A stretch of 64,000 nt of DNA from Polyangium sp. 6x1 (GCF_029946515.1 NZ_JARZHH010000017.1:1-64000), one strand, 5' to 3'; positions 50,676 through 59,489 are shown, counted from the first letter of the stretch. A program made the numbers and translations. Notes: generated by a model from the letters alone, not told the origin.

Positions 50676-51983
50676 CTATACTACCTTAGAGATGGCCTTG
50701 TCGGCCTGCTTGATGGTTACCTCACCCGAAAGCAGAGCGGGAAGCAGAGTGTCCCGCAGTGTCTCCAAAGTTCGGTTTTCGACTCTATTTGCCACGAGTT
50801 TCGCAAGCAGAGGCTCCTGGACCTGCGAGAGCGCGGACAACAGCGGGCCCTTCGGGACAACCACACGTGCGTCGGTGAGGTGATGCCGTCGAATGTGGCC
50901 CATCGTCGTCGCCTTGTCGGCTGCGATCGCCTGGAATTCTAGCAGGTGTTCCTTCACCCAGTGGAGATAGAACCACTTCGGGTATTGCTGAGACGTGACC
51001 TTAAAGAGATGCTGGTTTAGCGCTCCCGGGCCACCACACCACACGTCGACAAGGAGGCTTCCCGACCATGAGAAGATGACGTCACCGTCGTGAATAACGT
51101 ACTCGGCCGGAATCCCTGCGCTCGCTCTCTCGGCACCAGCGGAAGTGCCGGCGCGAAGCTGCGCGATCTTGATGACCGGCAGATCTGGACCGTCGTCCGG
51201 CGGGAAGTTCTGAAGAGCCAGTCCGTTGAGAAACTCGGCGATGCTGTCGAGCGGGCAAGTGGTCCACCCTTGCGGGATCGGCCCAAGCTCCGAATCCTCG
51301 AAATGCTTGGGTAAGAGTGGCAGCGCCGCATCGGGAACGCCCACCGGGCTGCGCCCGACCCGCTTGGCCTGCACCGGATCGAAGTCCACAAACCACGACT
51401 TGAAGAGGGCCGACGCCAGTGCTTCGAGTGTGCGATTCATGCGGCGGTTCAACTCGAGCTTGTCGTCGAGGACGCCGAGGAGAGACGCGATGGAGCGTTG
51501 CTCGTTTAGCGGCGGGAGTCGGAGAGCGACCTTGCGAAGCTCTGATTGTCGGATGCCGAGTACTGTGGTGCCTGTGGCTCGCGCCCGCAGTTGCTCCTGT
51601 ACTCCGTCGGAGAGCATCAGGTACTTGAGAAATTTCGGAGCAAGCAGGTTTCGGTCGCCTCGAAGTGTTATTACCCGCTGCGCCAGAGCGACTTTCTCGC
51701 CGTTCAACTCCGCAATTTCTCCGAGGGGGGCTTCGGTGGTCATGACAACGTCGCCGGCCTGCGGTATACCGCGCCGCATCCAGGAATCATAATCGGCCGG
51801 ATCGATGAACTCATCAGGCGCAAGAATGCGTCCGTCCTTGATAACCTTTGCAGTCACCAACGGAATGCCGGACGTCGTCTTCGTCGGGCTCTTCCCTCGG
51901 TAGTCGATGAGTGCTGCCATGCATTCCTCTAGCGGCAGCGTGCGCCAGTGAGGAGTGTTGCTTTCAGCCACCTTCAACCTCAC
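50676..51983 (-). CDS. hsdS: Type I restriction enzyme, specificity subunit (HsdS)
   Basis: A 435-aa specificity subunit with two target-recognition domains (about 15-165 and 215-385). They are separated by the conserved helical spacer LPPLNEQRSIASLLGVLDDKLELNRRMN and a second helix at the C-terminus (VENRTLETLRDTLLPALLSG). TRD sequences set the bipartite target; the target itself cannot be read from sequence. It overlaps the end of hsdM by 20 bp. GC is lower than the flanking chromosome, as often for hsdS. Confidence 0.95.
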   Translation of the reverse strand: MRLKVAESNTPHWRTLPLEECMAALIDYRGKSPTKTTSGIPLVTAKVIKDGRILAPDEFIDPADYDSWMRRGIPQAGDVVMTTEAPLGEIAELNGEKVALAQRVITLRGDRNLLAPKFLKYLMLSDGVQEQLRARATGTTVLGIRQSELRKVALRLPPLNEQRSIASLLGVLDDKLELNRRMNRTLEALASALFKSWFVDFDPVQAKRVGRSPVGVPDAALPLLPKHFEDSELGPIPQGWTTCPLDSIAEFLNGLALQNFPPDDGPDLPVIKIAQLRAGTSAGAERASAGIPAEYVIHDGDVIFSWSGSLLVDVWCGGPGALNQHLFKVTSQQYPKWFYLHWVKEHLLEFQAIAADKATTMGHIRRHHLTDARVVVPKGPLLSALSQVQEPLLAKLVANRVENRTLETLRDTLLPALLSGEVTIKQADKAISKVV

Positions 51984-53592
51984 GGAGCCTAGCGAGGAGG
52001 ACCGCGTTCAGCTTATTCGAGTCGGCCAGCTCACGTTTTAGGTTCTCAACGAGCTTTGGAAAGCGTTCTTCGAAGCCTGCTTCTTCACTGTCGTCGTCGG
52101 GAGAGCCGACGTACCGCCCGGGAGTAAGCGCAAAACCGTGCTCCCGAATCTCATCAACAGTGGCGACCTTGCAGAATCCCGCGCTCTCCTCGGGGGCCGA
52201 CTTTAGTCGAAACTGGCGGTATGTCAGGGCAATACGCTCGATTTCCTCGGCAGATAGCTGTTTTTGCTTCCGCGACCCCGGAATCAGCGCTCCGAGCTTC
52301 TTCCCATCGATGAAGAGCACCTCACCGGAGCGCTTGCGCAGCCCGTTCCCCCCCTTGCGGCTCTTCGAGAGGAACCAGAGGGAGCATGGTATCTGTGTGT
52401 TCGCAAACAGTTGACCGGTCAGCGTGACAATGCAGTCAACGTAGTCCTGCTCGACGAGCGCCTTCCGGGCCTCTAGGCGTGCAGTCTCGCTGTTCGACAG
52501 TTCCCCGGTCGCCATTACAAACCCAGCGGTCCCTCCCTCCTTTAGGTGCGATAGGAAGTGAAGGATCCACATGGTATTCGCATTCCTCGGCGAGAGCGGC
52601 ATCCGCTCCTTTCCGAGCACTAGACGGGGGTCCTTATCGGCGAGCTTGTCGGCTCCCCAGCCGTTCTCGCCCTTCGCACCATCGTTGAATGGTGGGTTCG
52701 CGATTACGTAGTCCGCCTTCAACGTCGCGTGCTTGTCATCCGTGTAGGAATTGCCGAGCTGAATGTTCCCGTCGAGGCCGTGGATGAAGAGGTTCATCCG
52801 GCAAAGGCGGTAGGTAAAGTCCTTACTCTCCTGCCCGAAGAACGAGAGCTGGTGGTTGTGCTTCGTGAACAGATCGCTCTGCACGAACATGCCACCCGAC
52901 CCGCAGCACGGATCGAAGACGACGCCCTTCGTGGGCTCCAGCATCGCGACGAGCGTTTTCACGATGCTCGCCGGGGTGAAGTACTCGCCGCCCCGCTTGC
53001 CCTCGGAGGACGCAAACTCGCCGATGAAGTACTCGTAGACGCGGCCGATGAGGTCCTCACCGCCGTGGTCGAGCGTGAACACGTCCTTCGAGAAGAGGTT
53101 GATCAGCCCGCGAAGGCTGTCCGCGCTCATGTTCGAGCCGGCGTAGATCGGCGGGAGGAGGCCGCGCAGCTTGTCGGAGTACTTCTTCTCCAGAAGCTCG
53201 AGGACGTTGTCGAGCTTCACCTTGATGTCGTCTGCCTGGGCGGCCTTGCGGATGTTCTCCCAGCGAGCCTCGGCCGGGATGACGAAGGCGCCCGCGCTCC
53301 GGTACTCGTCCGGGTCGTCGAGGGCCTTCTTGTCTCCGTAGTAGTCGCTCTTCCGATCGTGGAAGACGAGGTGCTCCAGTTCCTGCCGGCGCTTGTCGTA
53401 CCGGAGCGAGAGGAAGCGCAGGAAGATGATCGGCAGGACGTAGCGCTTGTAGTCGGCAGGCTCGATGGAGCCGCGCAGCGTCACGGCCGCCTGCCAGAGC
53501 TCCTTCGTCAGCTCGACGATCGAGCCGTTGCCGTTGCCGTTGCCGTTCTTCGCCGCGCCGTTCGCGGCCTTCGTCGTCTTCTTAGCGGCCAT
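51964..53592 (-). CDS. hsdM: Type I restriction enzyme, methyltransferase subunit (HsdM)
   Basis: A 542-aa N6-adenine methyltransferase. ATG 53592 is chosen because the upstream frame lacks family similarity. A Lys/Ala/Gly/Asn-rich tail (about 1-24) is followed by the HsdM N-terminal helical domain (ELWQAAVTLRGSIEPADYKR). SAM motif I is DPCCGSGGM and catalytic motif IV is NPPF. It methylates the host target with HsdS. First gene of the cassette. Confidence 0.97.
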   Translation of the reverse strand: MAAKKTTKAANGAAKNGNGNGNGSIVELTKELWQAAVTLRGSIEPADYKRYVLPIIFLRFLSLRYDKRRQELEHLVFHDRKSDYYGDKKALDDPDEYRSAGAFVIPAEARWENIRKAAQADDIKVKLDNVLELLEKKYSDKLRGLLPPIYAGSNMSADSLRGLINLFSKDVFTLDHGGEDLIGRVYEYFIGEFASSEGKRGGEYFTPASIVKTLVAMLEPTKGVVFDPCCGSGGMFVQSDLFTKHNHQLSFFGQESKDFTYRLCRMNLFIHGLDGNIQLGNSYTDDKHATLKADYVIANPPFNDGAKGENGWGADKLADKDPRLVLGKERMPLSPRNANTMWILHFLSHLKEGGTAGFVMATGELSNSETARLEARKALVEQDYVDCIVTLTGQLFANTQIPCSLWFLSKSRKGGNGLRKRSGEVLFIDGKKLGALIPGSRKQKQLSAEEIERIALTYRQFRLKSAPEESAGFCKVATVDEIREHGFALTPGRYVGSPDDDSEEAGFEERFPKLVENLKRELADSNKLNAVLLARLREVEGG

Positions 53593-54130
53593 CGCTCGTG
53601 TCTCCCACAGCAGCGCGCACGCTGATGTCAACGTCCGACGGAGACCCAGCGACCCCGATCCGGCGGGATAGGGGCTCCTTCGGGATCCCGACCCGCCTCG
53701 CTATGCCATCAACCGAGGCGCACGGTGCGGAAGTCTCGATCGGCTTGGATACTGCGCTCATCAGCGCGAGACTACCCAAGATCCGGGAGATTCATCAAGG
53801 ATCATGATGGCTTTGCGAACACCGTCGTCCCGGCGACGGTTTCTAGCGACGTCTCGACGTGGATGCCGTGAGCCCGGTGCGTGTGGTTAGGGAGACGGTT
53901 TCGGATGAGTCGATGTGGTCCGGGACACCGAGTCTGTCCTAACGGGGTCAGCCTCCAGCCACGATCTGCAACGGCAGGAGGGCTGGACAGGAGAGGAAGG
54001 ATCGGTGTAGTCTGTGATACACGAGGAGTAGCCAAGGCGTGACGTATATTGAAAGTACCAGGTCGTTTGATAACTAAGCCGGGAGAGTCCCACCGGATTT
54101 TATCCTGGTGCAGGTCGAGGGAGCATCTTC
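53593..54130. other. 538-bp gap between hsdM and the orphan membrane gene
   Basis: No supported gene. It must hold the hsdM promoter (leftward) and the promoter of the gene at 54131. GC drops towards the right end. Confidence 0.5.
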
Positions 54131-54970
54131 ATGGACTACAACGATATTGGTACGCTGGTTGGAGGCGTTTCCACTGGCGTACTTGCGCTTGCCGGTCTGG
54201 TTGGCGTAGGTGTTGTTTATCAGGACTTGCGCATTCGTCGACTGCAACTGAAGGAAACAGTCGCCCGTTCGGAGGCATCCCTCAACGTCAACGTCGAGGT
54301 GCGAGCCCTGCGCGGGCGCGACACCAATGGCAAACCGAATCGTGTCGTCGAGACCAGGGTTTCTTTGCATAACAATGGTAGCGACACACTAGCGATTGCT
54401 GCGCTGTACGTTTCGATTCGTGGATTGCATCCAACCAAGAGCACGTATGTAGGCAGCGTACCGACAGGCGGGCGCATGTACGCGTACACTCAATCGGAGC
54501 TGTTTGCGACAACGCACGTCATTGCGCCTCGTGAGAATATTGGTCGTGTGGACAAAGGTGTTTTTCAGGTCGCGCCGGATGAGTCCGAGGAGTTTGCGCA
54601 CTGGGGAGCGCTAGACGAGGAGGCGGCCAACAAGAGCGGCATTGTGGTTGTGGCTGTCGACGTCTTCACGGTTGCAGCAGATCTTATCGGTGTACGGTAC
54701 AACCCTCTCCGGGTGGGAATGCCTCATCATGCCAAGTGGACGGAGTATATCAACGACGGGGCGCGTCAGGGGTTTTGCGTTTTTGCGAGAAGTGGCGCGG
54801 ACGAAAATGGAACGCCGAAACGCGTCCTACGAATGCGTCCCAAGAAGTGGAATGGCGACGAGAGTACCTTGATTATTGACCCGTACCACACAAATGAGTT
54901 TGCTGACGTGCTACGATCATTAGTGGAGTGGAATCGCTATCGCGCCGTGTCGTTGTGTGACTCCCCATAG
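54131..54970 (+). CDS. Membrane-anchored protein of unknown function
   Basis: A 279-aa protein. One TM helix near the N-terminus (about residues 8-30, LVGGVSTGVLALAGLVGVGV) is followed by a cytoplasmic beta-rich region. The pattern VEVRAL..ETRVSLHNNGSDTLAIAALYV recalls single-span scaffold or Ig-like proteins. GGAG lies 7 nt upstream. Lower GC and weaker codon bias than neighbours suggest recent transfer. It sits between the R-M cassette and the right attachment site, so an accessory defence role is possible (inference from position only). Confidence 0.7.
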   Translation: MDYNDIGTLVGGVSTGVLALAGLVGVGVVYQDLRIRRLQLKETVARSEASLNVNVEVRALRGRDTNGKPNRVVETRVSLHNNGSDTLAIAALYVSIRGLHPTKSTYVGSVPTGGRMYAYTQSELFATTHVIAPRENIGRVDKGVFQVAPDESEEFAHWGALDEEAANKSGIVVVAVDVFTVAADLIGVRYNPLRVGMPHHAKWTEYINDGARQGFCVFARSGADENGTPKRVLRMRPKKWNGDESTLIIDPYHTNEFADVLRSLVEWNRYRAVSLCDSP

Positions 54971-55538
54971 GGACCCGCTGACGTGCGCCCGGAAGACGCC
55001 ACCAGCGAGAGCATCGACGCCCTGGGGATCGCCGCCGTGCTGGGTCCTTCCGCGTACTTCTCCGACTGCACTTCGACGTCCGAGTCCGGCGCCGTGGGCG
55101 GCATGCGCGCTTTTACGCGACGCGGAGAGTCCGCGCGTGAAGGAGCGTGGGCTCCAGTACAGCCGCCCCGACCGAGGGAGCGCCTCGCCGAGCGTGGGCG
55201 CGGCTGAGCCCGCATGGGAAGCGCTCGCGAACGCCGAGTAAGGGGTGAACAGTTTAACTTCCGTCCGTGCTCGCCAGCGTTCGTACGTGATTGCGCGGGA
55301 CTTGCGATTAATCGGAAGTTTGTAACCAAACCACCGCTCTTCTGGACAAACTGCCGAGCCTCCTCGTGGCCTCGCCGTGGCCTCACTGTGGCCTCAACTG
55401 GGGTCCCAAGACGTCTCCAGACGTCTCATCCCGTCGCCTCCCCGCAGCACCATCACCTTCGCAAAAATGGCTGAGATGATGCTATTTTCGTCGCCGTTTC
55501 ATGTACTTGCGGCGCTCTACCGGAGACCCCTCCAGATT
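54971..55538. other. Right end of element 1, non-coding
   Basis: 568 bp without a supported gene. It contains three GTGGCCTC iterons (55366-55400), a tandem AGACGTCTC pair near 55409-55428, and ends at the direct repeat attR. Confidence 0.55.
55366..55400. repeat. Right-end iterons (putative integrase arm sites)
   Basis: Three direct GTGGCCTC units at an 11-bp period. The last two, 24 bp, are identical to the pair at 27484-27507 at the left end of the element. They are 139 bp inside attR. Confidence 0.6.
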
Positions 55539-55587
55539 GTTTCGTAAACCGTAGGTCTCGAGTTCAAGTCTCGAAGGCGGCTCCAGG
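55539..55587. repeat. attR/attL': tRNA-Thr 3' half copy
   Basis: A 49-bp copy of tRNA-Thr from the anticodon stem through CCA, one mismatch to 27366-27414. The 5' half of the tRNA is absent, so it is not a functional tRNA gene. It is the junction between the two elements: right end of element 1 and left end of the int2 element. Confidence 0.88.
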
Positions 55588-55669
55588 TGTTTTCACGAGT
55601 GATTCCGGGCCCTTAGCGGGCCCGTTGTCGATCGCTCTCCCCGGTTGGTCGCGGCTCTGTTTCCAGGCC

Positions 55670-55691
55670 GTTGCCCAACTGTTGCCCAAAC
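55670..55691. repeat. Element-2 iterons, set A
   Basis: GTTGCCCAACT and GTTGCCCAAAC in tandem at an 11-bp period, between the att copy and int2. They match set B in core and period. Confidence 0.55.
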
Positions 55692-55817
55692 CCGGAAGCC
55701 GGTCGGCGACCGGTCGGGCTCGTCGGGAACCTCCCGAGCACTTCGAAAAGTGCCTGAAACCTAGGGTTTCGAGGGACGCACGGCGCGTTCGGGACTCCGC
55801 CGGGATCGGCTGGGCCC

Positions 55818-55850
55818 GTTGCCCATCCGTTGCCCTGCTGTTGCCTTGGC
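55818..55850. repeat. Element-2 iterons, set B
   Basis: Three units GTTGCCCATCC, GTTGCCCTGCT, GTTGCCTTGGC at an 11-bp period, 64 bp before the end of int2. The core differs from element 1 (GTGGCCTC), as expected if each integrase reads its own arm sites. The rest of 55588-55914 holds no supported gene. Confidence 0.55.
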
Positions 55851-55914
55851 CGTGGGGATCTCCGCTGGATCGTAGGCGATCTCGGGGATGTCGCCTCGTG
55901 ACCCCGCGGGGCTG

Positions 55915-57054
55915 TTAGGAAGCGTCCGATCGCCTGCGGTTGGCGATCCGCCGGGCTGCCTCTTCGAGGTCCTGCTTCATGAAGTGCACGTACTTCTGCG
56001 TGGTCGCCAGGTGCTTGTGACCTGCCATCCGCTGGACAACATGAACAGGAACGCCAGCCCGGAGCCAACTGGTGATCGCGTAGTGTCGGAGACAGTACAC
56101 CGACCACCCTTCGAGCCCGGCTCGCTTGGCCACGCGCCCGAACGCCTGGTCGAGCCCCCACTGGCCCCACGCCTTGCGGCGATCGTTCAGGGCCACGTGC
56201 CCCTCGCGCTCGCCCTTCGCCAAGGGGGCGAGGAGCTTCGCGAGCTCCGGTGAGACCGGGATCTCGCGCTGGCCGGTCTTGGGCGTGTGGATCTCGCCGT
56301 GGGACTTGCCCTCACGGACGCTCACAAACCCGCCGACCGGCTCCCCCTTCTCCCACCGAAGCAGCACGTCTCTACGAAGGAGCGCGCGAACCTCGTTGGG
56401 GCGAAGGCCGGCGTCCGCCATGAGGCGGAAGCTCGGACGGTGGGACGCGCGCGCGCAGGCGATGAGCTTCTCGACCTGCTCGTCGGAGGGGATCTCCAGG
56501 ATGGCCTGCCCGAGGGGCTTCAGCTTCGGCAGGTTCTCGGGCACGGCGTCCACGTACTTCCGTGACTTGGCGAACTTCATCACGGAGCGCAGGACGATCT
56601 GCACGTTGTTCCGCGTGCCGGGCTTCAGCTTCCGCTTGGACAGCTCGAGATCGAGGCCGGCGGCGGCGTTGCCGTCCACCTGGGTGATGGGCAGCTCGCC
56701 GAACTTCGGGAGCAAGGTGCTCCCGAGGACCGACTCGTAGCCTTTCCGGCTCGTGACCTTGAGATCGGTGATCATGAAGGTCTGCCGGAACTCGTCGACC
56801 ACATTGGCGAACGTCTTCACCGCCTCCGTGGAAGGAGGCGGCCCCTCGGACGAATTGCCATCGGACCCAGGCTCATAAGGCGAGCCATACTTGGCGATAT
56901 TCATTTGATATCGCATCTCTTCCGCCTTGGCTGCCGCCATGGTTTGCACTTGGGCATCCTTGCGGAATCGCTCCTGGCGTCCGTCTTTCGTCGTATATCG
57001 AATGTCAATGAACAGGCACGGTTTCCCGCGCCGCTGGGACTTGCGAACCGGCAT
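55915..57054 (-). CDS. int: Tyrosine-type site-specific integrase (element 2)
   Basis: A 379-aa integrase closely related to the one at 27519-28706. The start ATG 57054 is equivalent. The most similar region is the catalytic domain (GLRPNEVRAL, YCLRHYAITSW, GHKHLATTQKY with the nucleophilic Tyr); the N-terminal arm-binding part and C-terminal tail diverge. It ends 327 bp from the tRNA-Thr 3' copy, in the same orientation as element 1. The gene is intact. Confidence 0.95.
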   Translation of the reverse strand: MPVRKSQRRGKPCLFIDIRYTTKDGRQERFRKDAQVQTMAAAKAEEMRYQMNIAKYGSPYEPGSDGNSSEGPPPSTEAVKTFANVVDEFRQTFMITDLKVTSRKGYESVLGSTLLPKFGELPITQVDGNAAAGLDLELSKRKLKPGTRNNVQIVLRSVMKFAKSRKYVDAVPENLPKLKPLGQAILEIPSDEQVEKLIACARASHRPSFRLMADAGLRPNEVRALLRRDVLLRWEKGEPVGGFVSVREGKSHGEIHTPKTGQREIPVSPELAKLLAPLAKGEREGHVALNDRRKAWGQWGLDQAFGRVAKRAGLEGWSVYCLRHYAITSWLRAGVPVHVVQRMAGHKHLATTQKYVHFMKQDLEEAARRIANRRRSDAS

Positions 57055-57121
57055 GGTCAACAACCTTCCTGCCCGTCCCAGCCACGGCTGCGATGCCCGT
57101 CCTGTAGCACGATGCGCGAGC

Positions 57122-57314
57122 TCACGGGACCCCCCACGCCTCGGAGAACCGGACGCGCCAGATCCGGCCGAACTTGCGCGCCCGCACGCCGTCGACACTG
57201 GCCTCCGTACCGCCGTCGGACGCACGCACGGCGCGCCGCTCCAGCGTCTTGCGCAGCGCGCCGGCATTCATGCCGAGATGCGCCGCTGCGCGATCGAGGG
57301 GAACCCACGCCCCG
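57122..57314 (-). pseudogene. Xis-like gene, 5' end replaced
   Basis: The C-terminal 64 residues of the Xis-like protein (WVPLDRAAAHLGMNAGALRK onward) are nearly identical to those at 28774-29001. Similarity stops sharply at 57,314, where the native start would be about 35 bp further. The frame stays open into unrelated sequence, but without the original start or RBS. An internal ATG (MNAGALRK) could give a fragment. Confidence 0.7.
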
Positions 57315-57818
57315 TACCTACTCGCGGACGGGACACATGCGTCCTGGCCGCCGGAGGAGTGGCAGATCGGCTGGCTTCGCGATATCGCGAGTGAGGCGCG
57401 CGCCGGCAGGGTCCTGCTCGTTGCGACACACACGCAACAGCGGTACACGGAGCGGTTGCCCCAGGGCAGAGCGTTCTGTTCGACCGTGACGGTCCTCCGC
57501 ATGGCCACGGGATGGCCCCTCGCCCGCGCAGGCCCACTGGACGCCCCGGTCGTCACGAGGGAGGACGCTCTCTACGTGTACTCGTACGCGAGCGCGGACA
57601 TCGACGCGCCGGCCCACGCGGCGCAGCTCGTGCGCGTCGTGCCCGAACTGAGCGCGCGGCATCTCGGGCCGTGGGTTGCGCAGCAGGGATTGCCTGCGGC
57701 CCCACCGTCGCGGTCCCTGCTCGGCTTGGGGCTTCTTGGGATCTTCGCAACGCTCTTGCTCGATCCGGGTCCGAGCTACTCCGACCGGCGGAGCACGCCC
57801 CTCGAGTTCGGCGGTTGA
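57315..57818 (+). pseudogene. 3' part of an unknown gene fused at a deletion junction
   Basis: About 167 codons with good coding character: DGTHASWPPEEWQIGWLRDI, a central beta region, and a C-terminal hydrophobic helix (SLLGLGLLGIFATLLLDPG). It has no own start; upstream codons are antisense Xis sequence. A C-terminal TM tail and rightward orientation are also seen in the last module gene of element 1, but sequence similarity is not evident. Likely the tail of the last cargo gene of the deleted segment. Confidence 0.6.
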
Positions 57819-58162
57819 TCTTCCCTGAAAGACCGCTGGATCTTCCTCACCCACTCCTTTAGCACTCGCCCTGCTTCACGTGCCGAGAGATATCTCAGCT
57901 TGTCAAGCTCGCGCGACAAATCGTCGTCGGCGCCAGTAAACATGAACATGGGCAGCACATCGAGCGCTGCTGCGATGCGACGAAGTGGAATCATCGTCAC
58001 GTCGACGCGGGCGCGCTCAATGCACGATAGATACCCCCTGGACACGCCGCTCGCCTCCGCGAGCTCCTCCTGCGTCATCCCCCGATGCAGGCGCAATTCA
58101 CGGACGCGGGCGCCTACCCGGACGCGAGCCTCTTGCTCGCCGCACTTCACTTGACGAGGCAC
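57776..58162 (-). CDS. XRE-family regulator, element-2 copy
   Basis: A 128-aa paralogue of the protein at 42929-43282: same HTH (RELRLHRGMTQEELAEAS), same C-terminal helix (LDKLRYL.AREAGRVLKEWVRKIQRSF), and a 10-residue longer tail. GTG start at 58162 with AGGAGG about 9 nt upstream. It overlaps the end of the truncated gene by 43 bp (convergent). It may repress element genes. Confidence 0.85.
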   Translation of the reverse strand: MPRQVKCGEQEARVRVGARVRELRLHRGMTQEELAEASGVSRGYLSCIERARVDVTMIPLRRIAAALDVLPMFMFTGADDDLSRELDKLRYLSAREAGRVLKEWVRKIQRSFREDQPPNSRGVLRRSE

Positions 58163-58210
58163 AGCCAGGTCCCTCCTGACTGACGGGGTAAAACCCATCA
58201 CTCCGACCAA

Positions 58211-58239
58211 CCCATACCACACCCCGCCTCCGTCGACAA
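58211..58239 (-). promoter_or_regulatory. Conserved promoter of the HTH gene (copy 2)
   Basis: Minus-strand TTGTCG (58239-58234) and TATGGG (58216-58211), 17-bp spacer, identical in layout to 43324-43352. Flanks such as CTCCGTCGACAAACCC are conserved. Confidence 0.5.
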
Positions 58240-58263
58240 ACCCTTCCGGCCACTCCCGGTCAG

Positions 58264-58503
58264 TCACACCGGCTGCCGTAGCAGATCCACCACGTCGAGC
58301 CCGAGCGCCCTCGCCAGCCGGTCCATGTTGTCCACCGAGATGTTCCGCTCCCCGCGCTCGACCGAATCCACGTACGTCGGATGCAGGGCCGCGCGCTCGC
58401 CGAGCGCTTCCTGCGACAACCCCTTGGACTTCCGGGCGGCGCGGAGATTCTTCGCGAACCGCTCACGAGCCGACATTCGGGGTGTTGACGTACGCCGCGC
58501 CAC
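58264..58503 (-). CDS. XRE-family HTH regulator (79 aa)
   Basis: A 79-aa Cro/C1-type protein: RFAKNLRAARKSKGLSQEAL, HPTYVDSVERGERNISVDNM, DLLRQPV end. A GACT-ATA-AGTC box lies 37 bp upstream; read leftward it contains TTATAG and could be a -10. The first 28 codons plus upstream DNA are duplicated at 59482-59668. Confidence 0.88.
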   Translation of the reverse strand: MARRTSTPRMSARERFAKNLRAARKSKGLSQEALGERAALHPTYVDSVERGERNISVDNMDRLARALGLDVVDLLRQPV

Positions 58504-58597
58504 GGCCGCAGCGTCTCAGGACCCCGAGCACGGGTCCAAAGACTATAAGTCGTGATCCGAGCCAGGCCAAACCGTGGTAGCGTCGTTCCTCGCCGAA
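58413..58597. repeat. Direct repeat, copy 1 (XRE 5' part and upstream DNA)
   Basis: About 186 bp, highly similar to 59482-59668. It covers the start of the XRE gene, the GACT-ATA-AGTC box and flanking sequence up to CGTCGTTCCTCG. The two copies flank the methyltransferase gene. Confidence 0.8.
58541..58551. promoter_or_regulatory. GACT-ATA-AGTC box (copy 3)
   Basis: 37 bp upstream of the XRE start at 58503; same geometry as copies at 42328 and 59611. Confidence 0.5.
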
Positions 58598-58749
58598 GCC
58601 GGGGATGGCCGTCGTGATGGACGCGGTCAGACTCGCCTACCATGACCGCCGGTCGAAAGAACCGCCGATGCGATCGAAAGCCGCGCTCTGTTGCGGGGGC
58701 GCGGAGGGCGCTACTCCTTGCTGCACGGGGTCCAGAAGGAGAGAACGTG

Positions 58750-59472
58750 ATGAACACGGACGCACACGGAACGCATTCGGCGGTGATCTTCGACCGCGAG
58801 CGGGCATTGAAATACGACACCAATGTGCACCTGGCGATGGCGGGTTTCCGCGCCATGTACCAGGTCGTGGCCGAGGTGCAGGTCGCGGCGCTCGGCGGGC
58901 CCGAGGCCGCGTCGCTGCTCGTGGTGGGTATCGGAACCGCGACCGAGGTGCTGCCTTTCGCGCAGATCGCGGGGCCCGGTTTTCGTTTCACGGGTGTGGA
59001 TCCCTCCCCGGAGATGGTCGCGCTCGCGCGGGAGAAGCTCGCGGCGGAGGGGCTTCTGGAGCGGACGAGCTTGCATGTGTGCGAGATTGGGGAGCTTCCG
59101 CGCGGAGAGTTGTTCGACGGGGCGCAGATGATGGGCGTCTTGCATCATCTGCCGGGGGACGAGGCGCGCATCGGGATCCTGCGTGAGATCGCCGCGAGGC
59201 TGAAGCCGGGGGCGCCATTCGTGATGGGTTGCCGGGCGGGAAATGTGCCGATCTTGCGGGCGGTGGAGGAGCGACGGTCGATGTCGAATGGAGTGCCGCC
59301 GGAGATGATGGAGCAGCGGAGGAAGATTTTGAATGCGCTGAAGGTCCCGTCGGAGGAGGAGGTCTTCGGGCTCCTTTCGCAGGCGGGATTCGTGGAGCCG
59401 CGGTTCGTCTTCGGGGAGATGCACTTCAAGGTGTGGGTGACCCGGTACGAGCCCTCCACGATCGGCGCGTAG
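58750..59472 (+). CDS. SAM-dependent class I methyltransferase
   Basis: A 240-aa methyltransferase. ATG 58750 has AAGGAG 8 nt upstream. SAM-binding motif I is LLVVGIGTATEVL, the acidic residue in GVDPSPEM follows, and MGVLHHLPGDEARIGILREI is the post-II region. No transmembrane or nucleic-acid domain is seen, so a small-molecule or protein target is likely. It lies between two copies of a 186-bp repeat. Confidence 0.88.
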   Translation: MNTDAHGTHSAVIFDRERALKYDTNVHLAMAGFRAMYQVVAEVQVAALGGPEAASLLVVGIGTATEVLPFAQIAGPGFRFTGVDPSPEMVALAREKLAAEGLLERTSLHVCEIGELPRGELFDGAQMMGVLHHLPGDEARIGILREIAARLKPGAPFVMGCRAGNVPILRAVEERRSMSNGVPPEMMEQRRKILNALKVPSEEEVFGLLSQAGFVEPRFVFGEMHFKVWVTRYEPSTIGA

Positions 59473-59489
59473 CTCCCGTACGCGACAAA

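Larger units (their letters stand above)
55539..58262. mobile_element. Relic of a second tRNA-Thr element (right end unknown)
   Basis: From the second att copy come int2, a 5'-replaced xis2, a truncated gene and the paralogous HTH gene with its promoter. The order att-int-xis-...-HTH matches element 1, but the module that separates xis and HTH there is missing. I mark the end at the last sequence similar to element 1. No third att copy is visible in the window. Confidence 0.55.

Noticed and set aside
52729-53625. 298-codon plus-strand frame
   Set aside because: Antisense to hsdM; acidic Val/Leu-rich shadow translation.
53592-53631. Longer hsdM start at 53631
   Set aside because: The extra 13 residues do not match the family, and ATG 53592 begins the usual Lys/Ala-rich tail.
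55539-55587. Second tRNA-Thr gene
   Set aside because: Only the anticodon-to-CCA half is present; acceptor 5' strand and D arm are missing, so it is an att copy.
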